A stretch of 64,000 nucleotides of DNA, from contig NZ_CALPCN010000004.1 of the NCBI RefSeq assembly GCF_943193045.1, positions 124,001 through 188,000 on the forward strand. The letters are read 5' to 3'. This document shows positions 42,428 to 49,522 of the stretch, piece by piece. The first letter of the stretch is position 1; each line of letters starts with the position of its first letter. A model generated the notes under the pieces. It was not told the origin of the DNA, made no database searches, and saw nothing but the letters and a program-made list of their open reading frames with translations. The DNA is from Pumilibacter muris (GTDB lineage Bacteria > Bacillota > Clostridia > Christensenellales > Pumilibacteraceae). Made by a program: the position numbers and the translations under genes.

Positions 42428-42895
42428 GTGAAAGCAATAATTTATCCGGCTGTATTCCACAAAAACGAAAATAACGGTTACTGGGTAGAGTTTCCCGACT
42501 TGCCCGGTTGTTTAACCGAAGCCGATTCTTTGGAAGAAGCCTTTTTAATGGCAAGCGATGCTTTATTTGTTTACACAAAAGACAGCCCGCAAGGATTACC
42601 CAAAGCGAGCGATATAGCGTCTTTGCAAAGACAAAACGAAGATTTTGTTTCGTATGTAAAAGCAGAACCTTATGAAAGCGAAAACGCTATTGTGTATCGC
42701 ATTGCGGAAGAAGTAGAAAACGGACTTCAAGAAAAGCACTTTAACAAAAATCAAGTAGCCCAAATATTAGGCGTTGACCGTTCCTATCTTACACACATTA
42801 TAAACGGAAATAAAACGCCGTCGCCCGATATGGCAAAAAGAATCGGTTTGCTATTAGGTTTTGACTGGCATGTCTTCTATGCAGGAACAGTATAA
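42428..42895 (+). CDS. hicB: HicB-family antitoxin with C-terminal HTH
   Basis: 155 residues from GTG 42428 with AAAGGAGAG upstream. The HicB fold (GYWVEFPDLPGCLTEADSLEEAF) is followed by an XRE-type HTH (NKNQVAQILGVDRSYLTHIINGNKTP), which binds the operator. Neutralises HicA. Its stop is followed at once by the P2 right-end hairpin and attR. Stabilises P2 in the array and may act against incoming phages (inference). Confidence 0.92.
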   Translation: MKAIIYPAVFHKNENNGYWVEFPDLPGCLTEADSLEEAFLMASDALFVYTKDSPQGLPKASDIASLQRQNEDFVSYVKAEPYESENAIVYRIAEEVENGLQEKHFNKNQVAQILGVDRSYLTHIINGNKTPSPDMAKRIGLLLGFDWHVFYAGTV

Positions 42896-42916
42896 AAAAA
42901 GCGCCCGTTTTGGCGC
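42894..42916 (-). terminator. right-end hairpin of P2
   Basis: GCGCC/GGCGC with a 6-nt loop after a run of seven A; terminator on the minus strand. Same design as the P1 end (32753-32777) even though the adjacent toxin-antitoxin genes are unrelated. Confidence 0.7.
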
Positions 42917-42922
42917 ATAATC

Positions 42923-42970
42923 TTCGGGACCAAGAGGTCGTGGGTTCAAGTCCCGTCACCTCGACCACAG
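42923..42970 (+). repeat. attachment core copy 3 (P2/P3 junction)
   Basis: Third exact 48-bp copy. Flanked right by sequence unlike P1/P2, which defines the repeat's right limit. attR of P2 and presumed attL of P3. Confidence 0.9.
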
Positions 42971-42971
42971 G

Positions 42972-43014
42972 ATACACGCTTTTGTGCTTAAAACGCACGT
43001 GAGCGTGTATTTTT
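42972..43014 (+). terminator. left-end terminator of P3
   Basis: ATACACGCT/AGCGTGTAT with an inner GTGC/GCAC pairing and TTTTT after it, starting 2 bp past the attachment core. Functional parallel of the P1/P2 left-end terminators, with unrelated sequence. Confidence 0.7.
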
Positions 43015-43095
43015 CGTATATCGGCTTGCCGTAATGGCCCTTTTATCGGTCATTTTTGGGTAAAAACCTCAATAAAAACCTTGTTTTAGGTCACG

Positions 43096-43117
43096 TTTTG
43101 GGGCAGGATTTGGGGCA
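43096..43117 (+). repeat. TTTGGGGCA direct repeats at the P3 left end
   Basis: TTTTGGGGCA (43096-43105) and ATTTGGGGCA (43108-43117), 12 bp apart and just past the integrase stop. The same motif in the same orientation recurs twice near the right end (57989, 58036). Candidate arm-type integrase sites. Confidence 0.55.
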
Positions 43118-43126
43118 ATATGCACT

Positions 43127-44332
43127 TTAGTAGTTTAACTTTTGCCCTTCTTTTATTAGAAATTCGTCTGATAAATCCATATAAGCGTCGCCTAAAGCAC
43201 CGTGAGAGTGTCCTACGAACTCATCACGCGCTACGTCGGCTACGCTACATTCGCAACACCGCGTATAAAAAGTTGTGCGTAAATCGTATAACTTCCTATC
43301 GGGGAACACGCTATGGAATTTCTCGCGTATGCGGTTCGGCACGTAGAATTTAAGCTCGGTAACATTTGCCACATAGGGCGCAAGCATAGGGGAGATTGGT
43401 ATTTTTTTGTACTGTACCTTTCCGTTCTTGCGCTTACTATTGATAGAAATAATGAAGTCACCTTCGATTCGCGCACTTTGATACTCATTAGGACGCATCC
43501 CCGTATATAAGCCAACTGCGAACATGAGCTGGTATGGTGTGCCTTGCGTTTCCGACAGAAGGAGTGCTTCTTCGGTTTTGCTTAGCGCCGAGCCATGTTC
43601 GGTTTGGTGCTTTTTGTGGAACACGATGTCTATAGGGTTTACCGTGATAAGACCGTGCTTGATTGCCATACGGAATATGGTATTTAGCAGGCAATATACT
43701 TCGTCTGCGGTTTTGTGTTTACCTTCCGCGTCCAAGTCATCAACCAGATCTTGACACATAAGTGACGTAATCGATTTAATTCTTAAGTCGCCGAAAAAAG
43801 GCTTAACGTGGTTATTGTAACGGTTGAGCGTATTCTTGTACGTAGTTTCCGCAACTCTACGTATGTAGAATTTTTGGAAATAGTAATCTGCGAACGCGCC
43901 AAACACACTAGGTATACCGTTAGCTTTGTTCGGGCCTCTTTTTTCCGCTTCAAGCAGTTTGACAATGAATTTTTCTTTAGCTTCCTCTACTGACTTTGCT
44001 GACGCGGATACGTTATACCCGTTACGCCGATAGCGAATTTCGTAATTAAACGTGTTTTTGCCGCACGGACGCCTTCTAATATGGGTCGTGCAACCTTGAA
44101 TTCTAAACTCTTGTCTGAAAGTTTTGGGCATTTTTAAAATCTCCTTTTCGGTAAACTTCAAAATCAGCCCGTTTTGCGATTGTTTGTCAATGTGCGTTCC
44201 GGTGAGCGCAGCAACTTTATCGAGTGACAGAGAATCGGCAGCAGCCTTTAACAATGTCCTCGCAAGTTCGTTTTGCCCTTCTGGAATTGTCCGGATTGTA
44301 TTTATGATAGCATCAATTTCTTGCTGTGTCAA
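43127..44332 (-). CDS. tyrosine recombinase integrase of P3
   Basis: 401 residues, a different subfamily from the P1/P2 integrase. N-terminal arm-binding-like domain (about 75-130, RRRPCGKNTFNYEIRYRRNGYNV), core-binding domain (about 145-235) and catalytic domain with R280 (TGMRPNEY), R352 (YDLRTTF), H375 (GHSHG) and Y384 (DAYMDL). The first H of the HxxR box is replaced by Tyr (Y349), a tolerated variation. It is overlapped at its 5' end by a 39-codon gene. It probably uses the same tRNA-Pro core despite no close relation. Confidence 0.88.
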   Translation of the reverse strand: MTQQEIDAIINTIRTIPEGQNELARTLLKAAADSLSLDKVAALTGTHIDKQSQNGLILKFTEKEILKMPKTFRQEFRIQGCTTHIRRRPCGKNTFNYEIRYRRNGYNVSASAKSVEEAKEKFIVKLLEAEKRGPNKANGIPSVFGAFADYYFQKFYIRRVAETTYKNTLNRYNNHVKPFFGDLRIKSITSLMCQDLVDDLDAEGKHKTADEVYCLLNTIFRMAIKHGLITVNPIDIVFHKKHQTEHGSALSKTEEALLLSETQGTPYQLMFAVGLYTGMRPNEYQSARIEGDFIISINSKRKNGKVQYKKIPISPMLAPYVANVTELKFYVPNRIREKFHSVFPDRKLYDLRTTFYTRCCECSVADVARDEFVGHSHGALGDAYMDLSDEFLIKEGQKLNY

Positions 44333-44432
44333 TGTCTTTCAGTAGCTCCTTTCTAAACTTGATGAGCGCAGTATAAATGCTAAACTCGCAAGTTTTTTTC
44401 GACTTTGAAAAACTTTTCATCAGCTTTTTCAT
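44313..44432 (-). CDS. 39-residue basic protein overlapping P3 integrase
   Basis: ATG 44432 with AAAGGAGTAG upstream; 39 residues, basic and helical (KKLMKSFSKSKKTCEFSIY). It overlaps the integrase start by 20 bp, so translation is coupled. Possibly an excision factor or only a leader peptide; too short to classify. Confidence 0.45.
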   Translation of the reverse strand: MKKLMKSFSKSKKTCEFSIYTALIKFRKELLKDIDTARN

Positions 44433-44706
44433 AGCAACTACTCCTTTTTTGTTTATTCGTCTTTCGACGGTATACCGTTGAGTGGGAAAAGACGCGCTGT
44501 CAAAGAAAAGAAAAAAGTATTGCGCTGTAATCTCGCTCAATAAAAATTTTAAGCAATACTTTTTTCCTTTGACGAATTAAGCTAATATACGGATATGGCA
44601 AAATCAGCGCAAGTCTTTTTCCACTACAACCCCACGGCGAAAGACGAATAATTTATTGCGTTCTCTTGTAGAGATAAAAGATTTTTGAAAATAACAGTGA
44701 TAATGC

Positions 44707-44768
44707 TTGCCATTTATTAAAAGACGTGTTATACTTTTCTCGCATAACAAAACACTATGTTTCGTTAT
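44707..44768 (+). promoter_or_regulatory. promoter and operator of the LexA-like gene
   Basis: TTGCCA (44707-44712), 17 bp, TATACT (44730-44735). Just downstream, a 25-bp palindrome ATAACAAAACA-CTA-TGTTTCGTTAT (44744-44768, one mismatch) covers the start site. The gap 44433-44706 shows nothing else I can name. Confidence 0.7.
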
Positions 44769-44783
44769 AATCGGAGTTAGGAA

Positions 44784-45380
44784 ATGCGCATACTTAACGA
44801 AGAAACTAAAAATGCTGTATTAGAGTATAATATCGAATACCAAAAAAAACACGGCGTATCACCGAGCTTTCGTAACATTATGAACGCATTAAAACTCGGT
44901 TCGCTTGCTACCGTGCAGCGGTATGTAAAACAGTTAGAGCAAGAAGGTCAGCTTTCTCGCACGTCAATAGGGAATATAGCACCTATCCCTCAACTGCATA
45001 GCGGCGAAACTACACTTGTACCGCTTATAGGGCAAATAGCTTGCGGCGAACCGTGCTTTGAGATTGAAAACATAGAAGAAAGCTTTGAATTACCGCGTTC
45101 GGTATTCGGTAACGGTGAGTTGTTTATGCTTAGAGCGTTCGGCGACAGCATGATAGACGCCGGAATAAACAAAGATGATTTACTTGTAATACGCAAGCAA
45201 GAGAGCGCAAACGATGGAGATATTGTCGTTGCGCTTGTAAATGGAAACAATACATTAAAACGCTTGTATAGGCGAAACGGCAAGATTGTATTGCACCCTG
45301 AAAATAAAACGCTCGAAGATATCATCGTAGACAGTTGTAAGATACAAGGCGTGTTAGTGAGTTGTATCAAAAGATATTAA
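44784..45380 (+). CDS. LexA-like SOS-type prophage repressor of P3
   Basis: 198 residues. Winged-helix N-terminus (SPSFRNIMNALKLGSLATVQRYVKQLEQEG) as in LexA, then an S24 peptidase domain: cleavage region QIACGEP (86-88; Cys-Gly in place of the usual Ala-Gly), nucleophile S122 (FGDSMIDAG) and general base K159 (NTLKRL). It should self-cleave on RecA filaments, giving P3 damage-inducible control, unlike the non-cleavable XRE repressors of P1 and P2. It could instead be a LexA homologue the phage uses to borrow the host SOS circuit. Confidence 0.85.
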   Translation: MRILNEETKNAVLEYNIEYQKKHGVSPSFRNIMNALKLGSLATVQRYVKQLEQEGQLSRTSIGNIAPIPQLHSGETTLVPLIGQIACGEPCFEIENIEESFELPRSVFGNGELFMLRAFGDSMIDAGINKDDLLVIRKQESANDGDIVVALVNGNNTLKRLYRRNGKIVLHPENKTLEDIIVDSCKIQGVLVSCIKRY

Positions 45381-45505
45381 CTACGGAATCCGTTGTTATA
45401 TATGCTTACAAAAAAGGGATTACTTCCGCTACGGACTTCTCAACCGTACAATGGCAGTTTTTCAAATTCAGATTTTTGTAAGTGAGAGAAAAGAAGGAGA
45501 GTCCT

Positions 45506-45709
45506 ATGTATGAAAACCCATATCCTAAACCGGTAAAGTGCTTTTGTGTAAATTGCAAGAACGAAATTACAGGTTTGCAAGATGAGAACGGCAAAATGCG
45601 AGTTTCTTGTTCGAGGTGCGGAACGGTAACTGTTTCGCAAGTAATGGGCAGGCGGCATATTCAGCTTGACGTGTACGCACCCAAAGGACAATATTTAATT
45701 CAGCAATAA
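45506..45709 (+). CDS. zinc-ribbon small protein of P3
   Basis: 67 residues from ATG 45506 (GAAGGAGAG upstream). CFCVNC and CSRCG form one zinc ribbon. Common in Clostridia mobile elements in early regions; function unknown. A structured stretch and terminator follow. Confidence 0.65.
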   Translation: MYENPYPKPVKCFCVNCKNEITGLQDENGKMRVSCSRCGTVTVSQVMGRRHIQLDVYAPKGQYLIQQ

Positions 45710-45839
45710 TACATTTTTATGTAAACTTACGGTAACGCGCTCGGTCGGTCTGAAATAGGGACAGGGTAAAACTGAGAGAGCGGACTGTATTAAAATCGGA
45801 TGGTTTAACCGAACTTTTGCGAAAGCAATAACACGAGAG

Positions 45840-45907
45840 GCCGCCGATAAGCGATTAACCACTATTTATATAGGAATAGTGAAAAGTCGCTTATCGGTGG
45901 CTTTTTT
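45840..45907 (+). terminator. long-stem terminator, possible RNA element
   Basis: 17-bp stem GCCGCCGATAAGCGATT with AGTCGCTTATCGGTGGC enclosing an inner CACTATT/AATAGTG hairpin, then TTTTTTG. The 125 bases before it (45715-45839) have no reading frame and are purine-rich, so a short structured RNA ending here is possible. Confidence 0.7.
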
Positions 45908-46010
45908 GTTTTTCTTGAAAAAAATTAAAAAACTTTTTCAAACTCGAAAAAATCTTTCGACTTTGAATTTTACAATACGCCTACAAGTACGGCAAAGGAG
46001 GTATAAATCG

Positions 46011-46346
46011 GTGTCGGCAAATGAGCGTAGACGCGCTATTATCGAAGTGCTGTGTCAGCGCAGATACGATACAAGAGAAAATCTTGCATCGGAATTTGGC
46101 GTGACAAAGCGCACGATAGAGAATGACGTGCTTGCGCTTTCACTTGAATACCCGATTTATACCGTTCAAGGACATGGAGGCGGAATTTATGTAGAAAAAA
46201 ATTATAAGCTGGATAGAAAGTATCTATCCGATGAACAAGCGGAACTTTTGGAAATGATTTCCGAAAGTCTTTCCGGTAAGCAAGCCGAAGTTATGCAATC
46301 TATACTTAAAACATTCAAATTGCAAAAGCATAACGAGTCAAAATGA
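46011..46346 (+). CDS. HTH (DeoR-like winged helix) protein of P3
   Basis: 111 residues from GTG 46011, 9 nt after AAAGGAGG. Winged HTH: RRAIIEVLCQRRYDTRENLASEFGVTKRTIENDVLALSLEYP, then IYTVQGHGGGIYV (wing) and a helical tail. This type is a common accessory of Clostridia mobile elements. No effector domain, so it probably acts as a constitutive or partner-dependent regulator. Confidence 0.75.
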   Translation: MSANERRRAIIEVLCQRRYDTRENLASEFGVTKRTIENDVLALSLEYPIYTVQGHGGGIYVEKNYKLDRKYLSDEQAELLEMISESLSGKQAEVMQSILKTFKLQKHNESK

Positions 46347-46373
46347 TAATCGAATAGATGCGAGAGGTGAATT

Positions 46374-46523
46374 GTGCAAGAAGTTAGGAATAATCAAGGA
46401 AAACTTATTTGTATGGCGGATAGCCGTACAAAAACAATCGAAATTGCTATCAAAGGATGCGTAACGAAGATACGCTTTTCGGACGATGGCAAAATAATAG
46501 TACAAAATTCAGATAGAAAATAA
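46374..46523 (+). CDS. 49-residue P3 protein
   Basis: GTG start with GAGAGGTG upstream; 49 residues, beta-rich (KTIEIAIKGCVTKIRFSDDGKIIVQN). Small proteins of this pattern are frequent in Clostridia phages and integrative elements, usually unannotated. Lies 27 bp after the HTH gene; a terminator follows at 46553. Confidence 0.55.
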   Translation: MQEVRNNQGKLICMADSRTKTIEIAIKGCVTKIRFSDDGKIIVQNSDRK

Positions 46524-46552
46524 GTTAAAAAGGAAAATAATCCGCAGACCGC

Positions 46553-46600
46553 AAGACGGCAAGGAAAGCAAATCTCAAACGCTTTTCGTGCCGTCTTTTT
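46553..46600 (+). terminator. intrinsic terminator in the P3 early region
   Basis: AAGACGGCA/TGCCGTCTT stem with a 27-nt loop that itself pairs partly, followed by TTTG. Separates the early regulator genes from the sigma-like gene. Confidence 0.6.
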
Positions 46601-46652
46601 GTTTGCGGAAAATACGGCTCTGCGGATTTACCAAAATTCAAGGAGTAAAATT

Positions 46653-47048
46653 ATGAAACCGTATACTTATAAATTTGCGGACGGATCGAAAAGTACAGTC
46701 GAAGTGCCCGATGAGATTTACGATATTTTGATTGAAATGGATAAACAAGAAAAATACGGTAATCGCCGTGAAACGCGCAGACACATTTCTTTGGAGAGCC
46801 TAATGGAACAGGGGCTTGAACCGAGTATCATTGATGACTATTTTGCGGAAGCTCGCGTAATCAATATGAACAACGAGCGACTGCAAGAGGGTATTAAACA
46901 GCTATTGCCTACGCAGCAAGAATTGCTTTATAAGGTGTATGTAGACCAACTAACAGTGACCGAAATAGCCAAAAGCGAAGGTGTTGCCGTGTGCAGTGTA
47001 AGTAAAAGATTGGGGCGAATTCATAAAAAACTTGAAAGTTTTTTGTAA
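46653..47048 (+). CDS. sigma factor region 4-like HTH protein of P3
   Basis: 131 residues from ATG 46653 (AAGGAG upstream). The C-terminal half is a sigma-70 region 4-like HTH: LLPTQQELLYKVYVDQLTVTEIAKSEGVAVCSVSKRLGRIHKKL. The N-terminal half is acidic (FADGSKSTVEVPDEIYDILIEMD). Such proteins in Clostridia phages serve as late-gene activators (ArpU/DUF1492-like). It stands just before the structural operon and may switch it on. Confidence 0.75.
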   Translation: MKPYTYKFADGSKSTVEVPDEIYDILIEMDKQEKYGNRRETRRHISLESLMEQGLEPSIIDDYFAEARVINMNNERLQEGIKQLLPTQQELLYKVYVDQLTVTEIAKSEGVAVCSVSKRLGRIHKKLESFL

Positions 47049-47124
47049 AGACCGCCAACTTTTGCCCGTTTTCGTGGCTATAAGTGTAGGGGTTATTAAG
47101 ACACCTAAAAACAAAGGAGTGTGT

Positions 47125-47352
47125 ATGAAAAAGATTTACAGACAAATTTACCGTGTGGAATGTAATCACGGCAGTAAGTATTTCAGTTCGCTTACGAAAG
47201 CAAATCGGCATTTTGATACTATGGTAGCTCGCGGATATGACACGGAATTGTGGGAAAGTACGTTTCGTGTAACCGTGCCGTCGCGTTTCCCGGTGTCGGC
47301 AAAACAAGTGTTGCTCAAATGTTCGTTTGATACGGTTGAGCGATACGTGTAA
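47125..47352 (+). CDS. 75-residue P3 protein
   Basis: Start at ATG 47125 with AAAGGAG. Basic, alpha/beta (YRVECNHGSKYFSSLTKANRHFDTM). No family recognised. The 170 bp after it (47353-47522) contain no gene or clear element. Confidence 0.5.
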   Translation: MKKIYRQIYRVECNHGSKYFSSLTKANRHFDTMVARGYDTELWESTFRVTVPSRFPVSAKQVLLKCSFDTVERYV

Positions 47353-47522
47353 ACTACTTTGAATGTTACGGCGCAAGAATAAGAGCGATTGCGTTTAGCG
47401 TGAAATTTCGTAAAGGTGGCCGCCTACGCTAAATAATCGGGGAAGTAATACATAAGACGCCGTTTCAGATATTTGCTGTGCTATCGGCTCTACGGGCAAA
47501 ACAAAAATAGGAGATTTGAAAA

Positions 47523-47807
47523 ATGGCAAATTACAATACGGAAAGACGTTGGACAACTCCTTCTAAGCGTGCCGCAAGCTACGTGGAAGAGCGTAAAAAC
47601 AAAGTGCATATGCATGGGCAAAAAGAGGGTAAGCCCCTTACGGACTACGAGGCAGGATTGCGTTCGGGCTACTTGCAGTGCCAAAGCGACCACGCAGGTT
47701 TATTCCGTTATAAGCAGGCTATGGATGCAGGTCTTTCCAAAGCGGAAGCAAAGAAGTTCTCGAAAGAAAAGGGAACGAAGTTGCCTAAGGGTAAAAAATC
47801 CGCATAA
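47523..47807 (+). CDS. small basic protein of P3 (counterpart of the 114-aa proteins)
   Basis: 94 residues, AGGAGAT just upstream. LTDYEAGLRSGYLQCQSDHA and a Lys-rich end compare with LTKEQKAYRRGRLDQARDSA of P1/P2. No signal or membrane segment. Here it stands before the gene V-like gene rather than after it, the one swap in the otherwise shared order. Confidence 0.65.
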   Translation: MANYNTERRWTTPSKRAASYVEERKNKVHMHGQKEGKPLTDYEAGLRSGYLQCQSDHAGLFRYKQAMDAGLSKAEAKKFSKEKGTKLPKGKKSA

Positions 47808-47839
47808 CTTCAAAACGAATATAAAGGAGAAAAAGAATT

Positions 47840-48196
47840 ATGGCAAACAAAAACAATCTTAAGGTAGAAAGAGCGCCGTTCGAATATAACGGCAAGTCGT
47901 ATTTCGATTATTTCATTTGCGGCAATATCCGCGGTACGGATGTAAAGATTAAGGTCGGTCCGCCCGATAAAAAGGATAAGGGTGGCTATACGGTTTTGGA
48001 TATCGTGTTCGGCGGCGGGTCGGAAGCGGATTTCGTGGTAGAGCCTTTCGAGTTCAAGAACGCCGAGGGTAAGACCGTTTCGGGCGAGCGTTTCCTTGTT
48101 CGCACTGTGGATAAAGAAACGGGCGAAGTATACGAGTGCGCTATTAAGCCCGTAAATACCTCGGACAAAAATATGCTCGCTATGCTTATGCGATAA
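47840..48196 (+). CDS. gene V-position protein of P3, possible ssDNA-binding protein
   Basis: 118 residues, AAAGGAG upstream. Beta-rich (YFDYFICGNIRGTDVKIKVGPPDKKDKGG; FLVRTVDKETGEVYECAIKPV). No acidic tail. Placed directly before a terminator and the adhesin, as gene V lies upstream of gene III in Ff. ssDNA binding is inferred from position only. Confidence 0.55.
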   Translation: MANKNNLKVERAPFEYNGKSYFDYFICGNIRGTDVKIKVGPPDKKDKGGYTVLDIVFGGGSEADFVVEPFEFKNAEGKTVSGERFLVRTVDKETGEVYECAIKPVNTSDKNMLAMLMR

Positions 48197-48205
48197 ACGA
48201 TAGGG

Positions 48206-48249
48206 CAGTGTCGTAGCTTGTTAGTTTTAATAAGTTACGACACTGTTTT
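48206..48249 (+). terminator. terminator between gene V-like and adhesin genes of P3
   Basis: Perfect CAGTGTCGTA/TACGACACTG stem with a 20-nt loop, then TTTTAC. Ff phages also have a terminator before gene III that keeps tip proteins low relative to upstream products. Confidence 0.7.
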
Positions 48250-48272
48250 ACTAAAAACATAAGGAGTATAAA

Positions 48273-48325
48273 ATGAGAAACCAAAATTCTTACATAAGAG
48301 CAAAAGCCGAATTGTAGTTTTCGCA
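48273..48325 (+). other. frameshifted 5' end of the P3 adhesin gene
   Basis: ATG 48273 has a good AAGGAG site but its frame stops after 14 codons. One base inserted after GAGAAA would restore a basic signal-peptide start (KPKFLHKSKSRIVVFAM) fused to the downstream frame. Either a real mutation, an on/off switch, or a sequence error. Confidence 0.6.
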
Positions 48326-49519
48326 ATGCTTATGATGTTCGCGCTGCTTGCGCTAATGGCGAGCGTATTGGTTGGCGAGCATAAAAATGTCGCCTATGCG
48401 CAAACTGCCTCAGCAAGTTCTTTGCAAACTGCCTCATCTGAACAAGGCGATGTCTCGGGGATTGCTGCGCAATCAAGTAGTGCCGATCGCGAATATTTTA
48501 AGTCGGAAGAAGAATCGGTAACAATTGATTTGAAGTGCGGCAGTGAAAAGCTGGCGCATTTAACTTTCACCGGTATGGATAATTGTGCTTTTTCCGAAGG
48601 GCTTTCGCCAGTCGTATTGCACTTTTTTGATTTGTCTTGTGATGTGGGGCAATATGTAGATAGGCACTATACAAATTTCCGCCTTAGTAACTCGCTTAGC
48701 GACGGTAGTTATTCTTGCTATTTTAAGATAATAGGAACTGTGCTGCATTTTGAATCTGTGGAATATGGTTCTATGTATTCGACATACAATTTGCAAAATG
48801 AAATTGATAACAATAAGGTTGATATCATTTGCGATTTTGAGCCGCCCGTAGTTTCGTTGCCTGAAGAACCTACGAAAGAAGGGTATACCTTTGCGGGTTG
48901 GTACTACGGATTAAATGAGAATTGCAATCAAAACTGCACGGAATACAGGGGAGAGCCGATTTACGAAGATACCGACTTACACGCTCATTGGACTATAAAT
49001 ACATATACCGTTACTTTTGATACCGCTGGTGGCCCTGTTGTGCAAAGCGCAACTGTAGAGTGGAATAAAGGCGTTGCCATTACTACGCCTAAACGAGTGG
49101 GGTATAACTTTCTCGGTTGGTATCTTGCCGATGGAACGCAGTATACGAATCAGCCGATTAAAGCGGACACCAAACTTACGGCAAGGTGGGAAATCAAGAC
49201 ATTTACCGTTTCTTTTTACGTAGGTGATGAGAAGTATAAAGAACTGACAGTCGAGTACGGTACGACGCTTTCCGACGCGATGGATGCGGCGAATATTGTA
49301 TCGTATCAAGCTATGAATATGGACGGCAAGCGTCTTAGTAAAGCCAGCTCGGTAATCACGGAAGATACTGAAGTGCTTGTGGAAAAACTGACGGGTTGGG
49401 AAAAGTACGGAGATTTCGTTGGTCGCAATCCGTGGTATACGTGGGTAATAGTCGGCTTGGGCGGCGTTCTTACAATCTTTGCGATTATAGGCATTGTCTT
49501 GATGGTAAAACGAGGGTAG
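48326..49519 (+). CDS. pIII-like adhesin of P3 with InlB-type repeats (start frameshifted)
   Basis: 397 residues from the first ATG of the open frame, which lacks a ribosome site and the basic start of a signal peptide; the natural start is probably 48273 with one missing base. Hydrophobic core and cleavage near NVAYAQ, a unique N-domain (about 55-170, two Cys pairs), InlB-type repeats (GYTFAGWYYG, GYNFLGWYLADG), beta module and C-terminal helix ending MVKRG. Stalk and anchor follow P1/P2, the head does not. Presumed tip protein for host recognition. Confidence 0.75.
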   Translation: MLMMFALLALMASVLVGEHKNVAYAQTASASSLQTASSEQGDVSGIAAQSSSADREYFKSEEESVTIDLKCGSEKLAHLTFTGMDNCAFSEGLSPVVLHFFDLSCDVGQYVDRHYTNFRLSNSLSDGSYSCYFKIIGTVLHFESVEYGSMYSTYNLQNEIDNNKVDIICDFEPPVVSLPEEPTKEGYTFAGWYYGLNENCNQNCTEYRGEPIYEDTDLHAHWTINTYTVTFDTAGGPVVQSATVEWNKGVAITTPKRVGYNFLGWYLADGTQYTNQPIKADTKLTARWEIKTFTVSFYVGDEKYKELTVEYGTTLSDAMDAANIVSYQAMNMDGKRLSKASSVITEDTEVLVEKLTGWEKYGDFVGRNPWYTWVIVGLGGVLTIFAIIGIVLMVKRG

Positions 49520-49522
49520 GCT

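Larger units (their letters stand above)
32784..42970. mobile_element. inovirus-like prophage P2
   Basis: About 10.1 kb between attachment copies 2 and 3. Same left-to-right plan as P1, with near-identical integrase, conserved origin region and structural genes, but a different Rep, a different adhesin head, a longer early region of zinc-finger-like genes, a different repressor specificity and a HicAB pair in place of the RelE-type pair. Confidence 0.85.
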
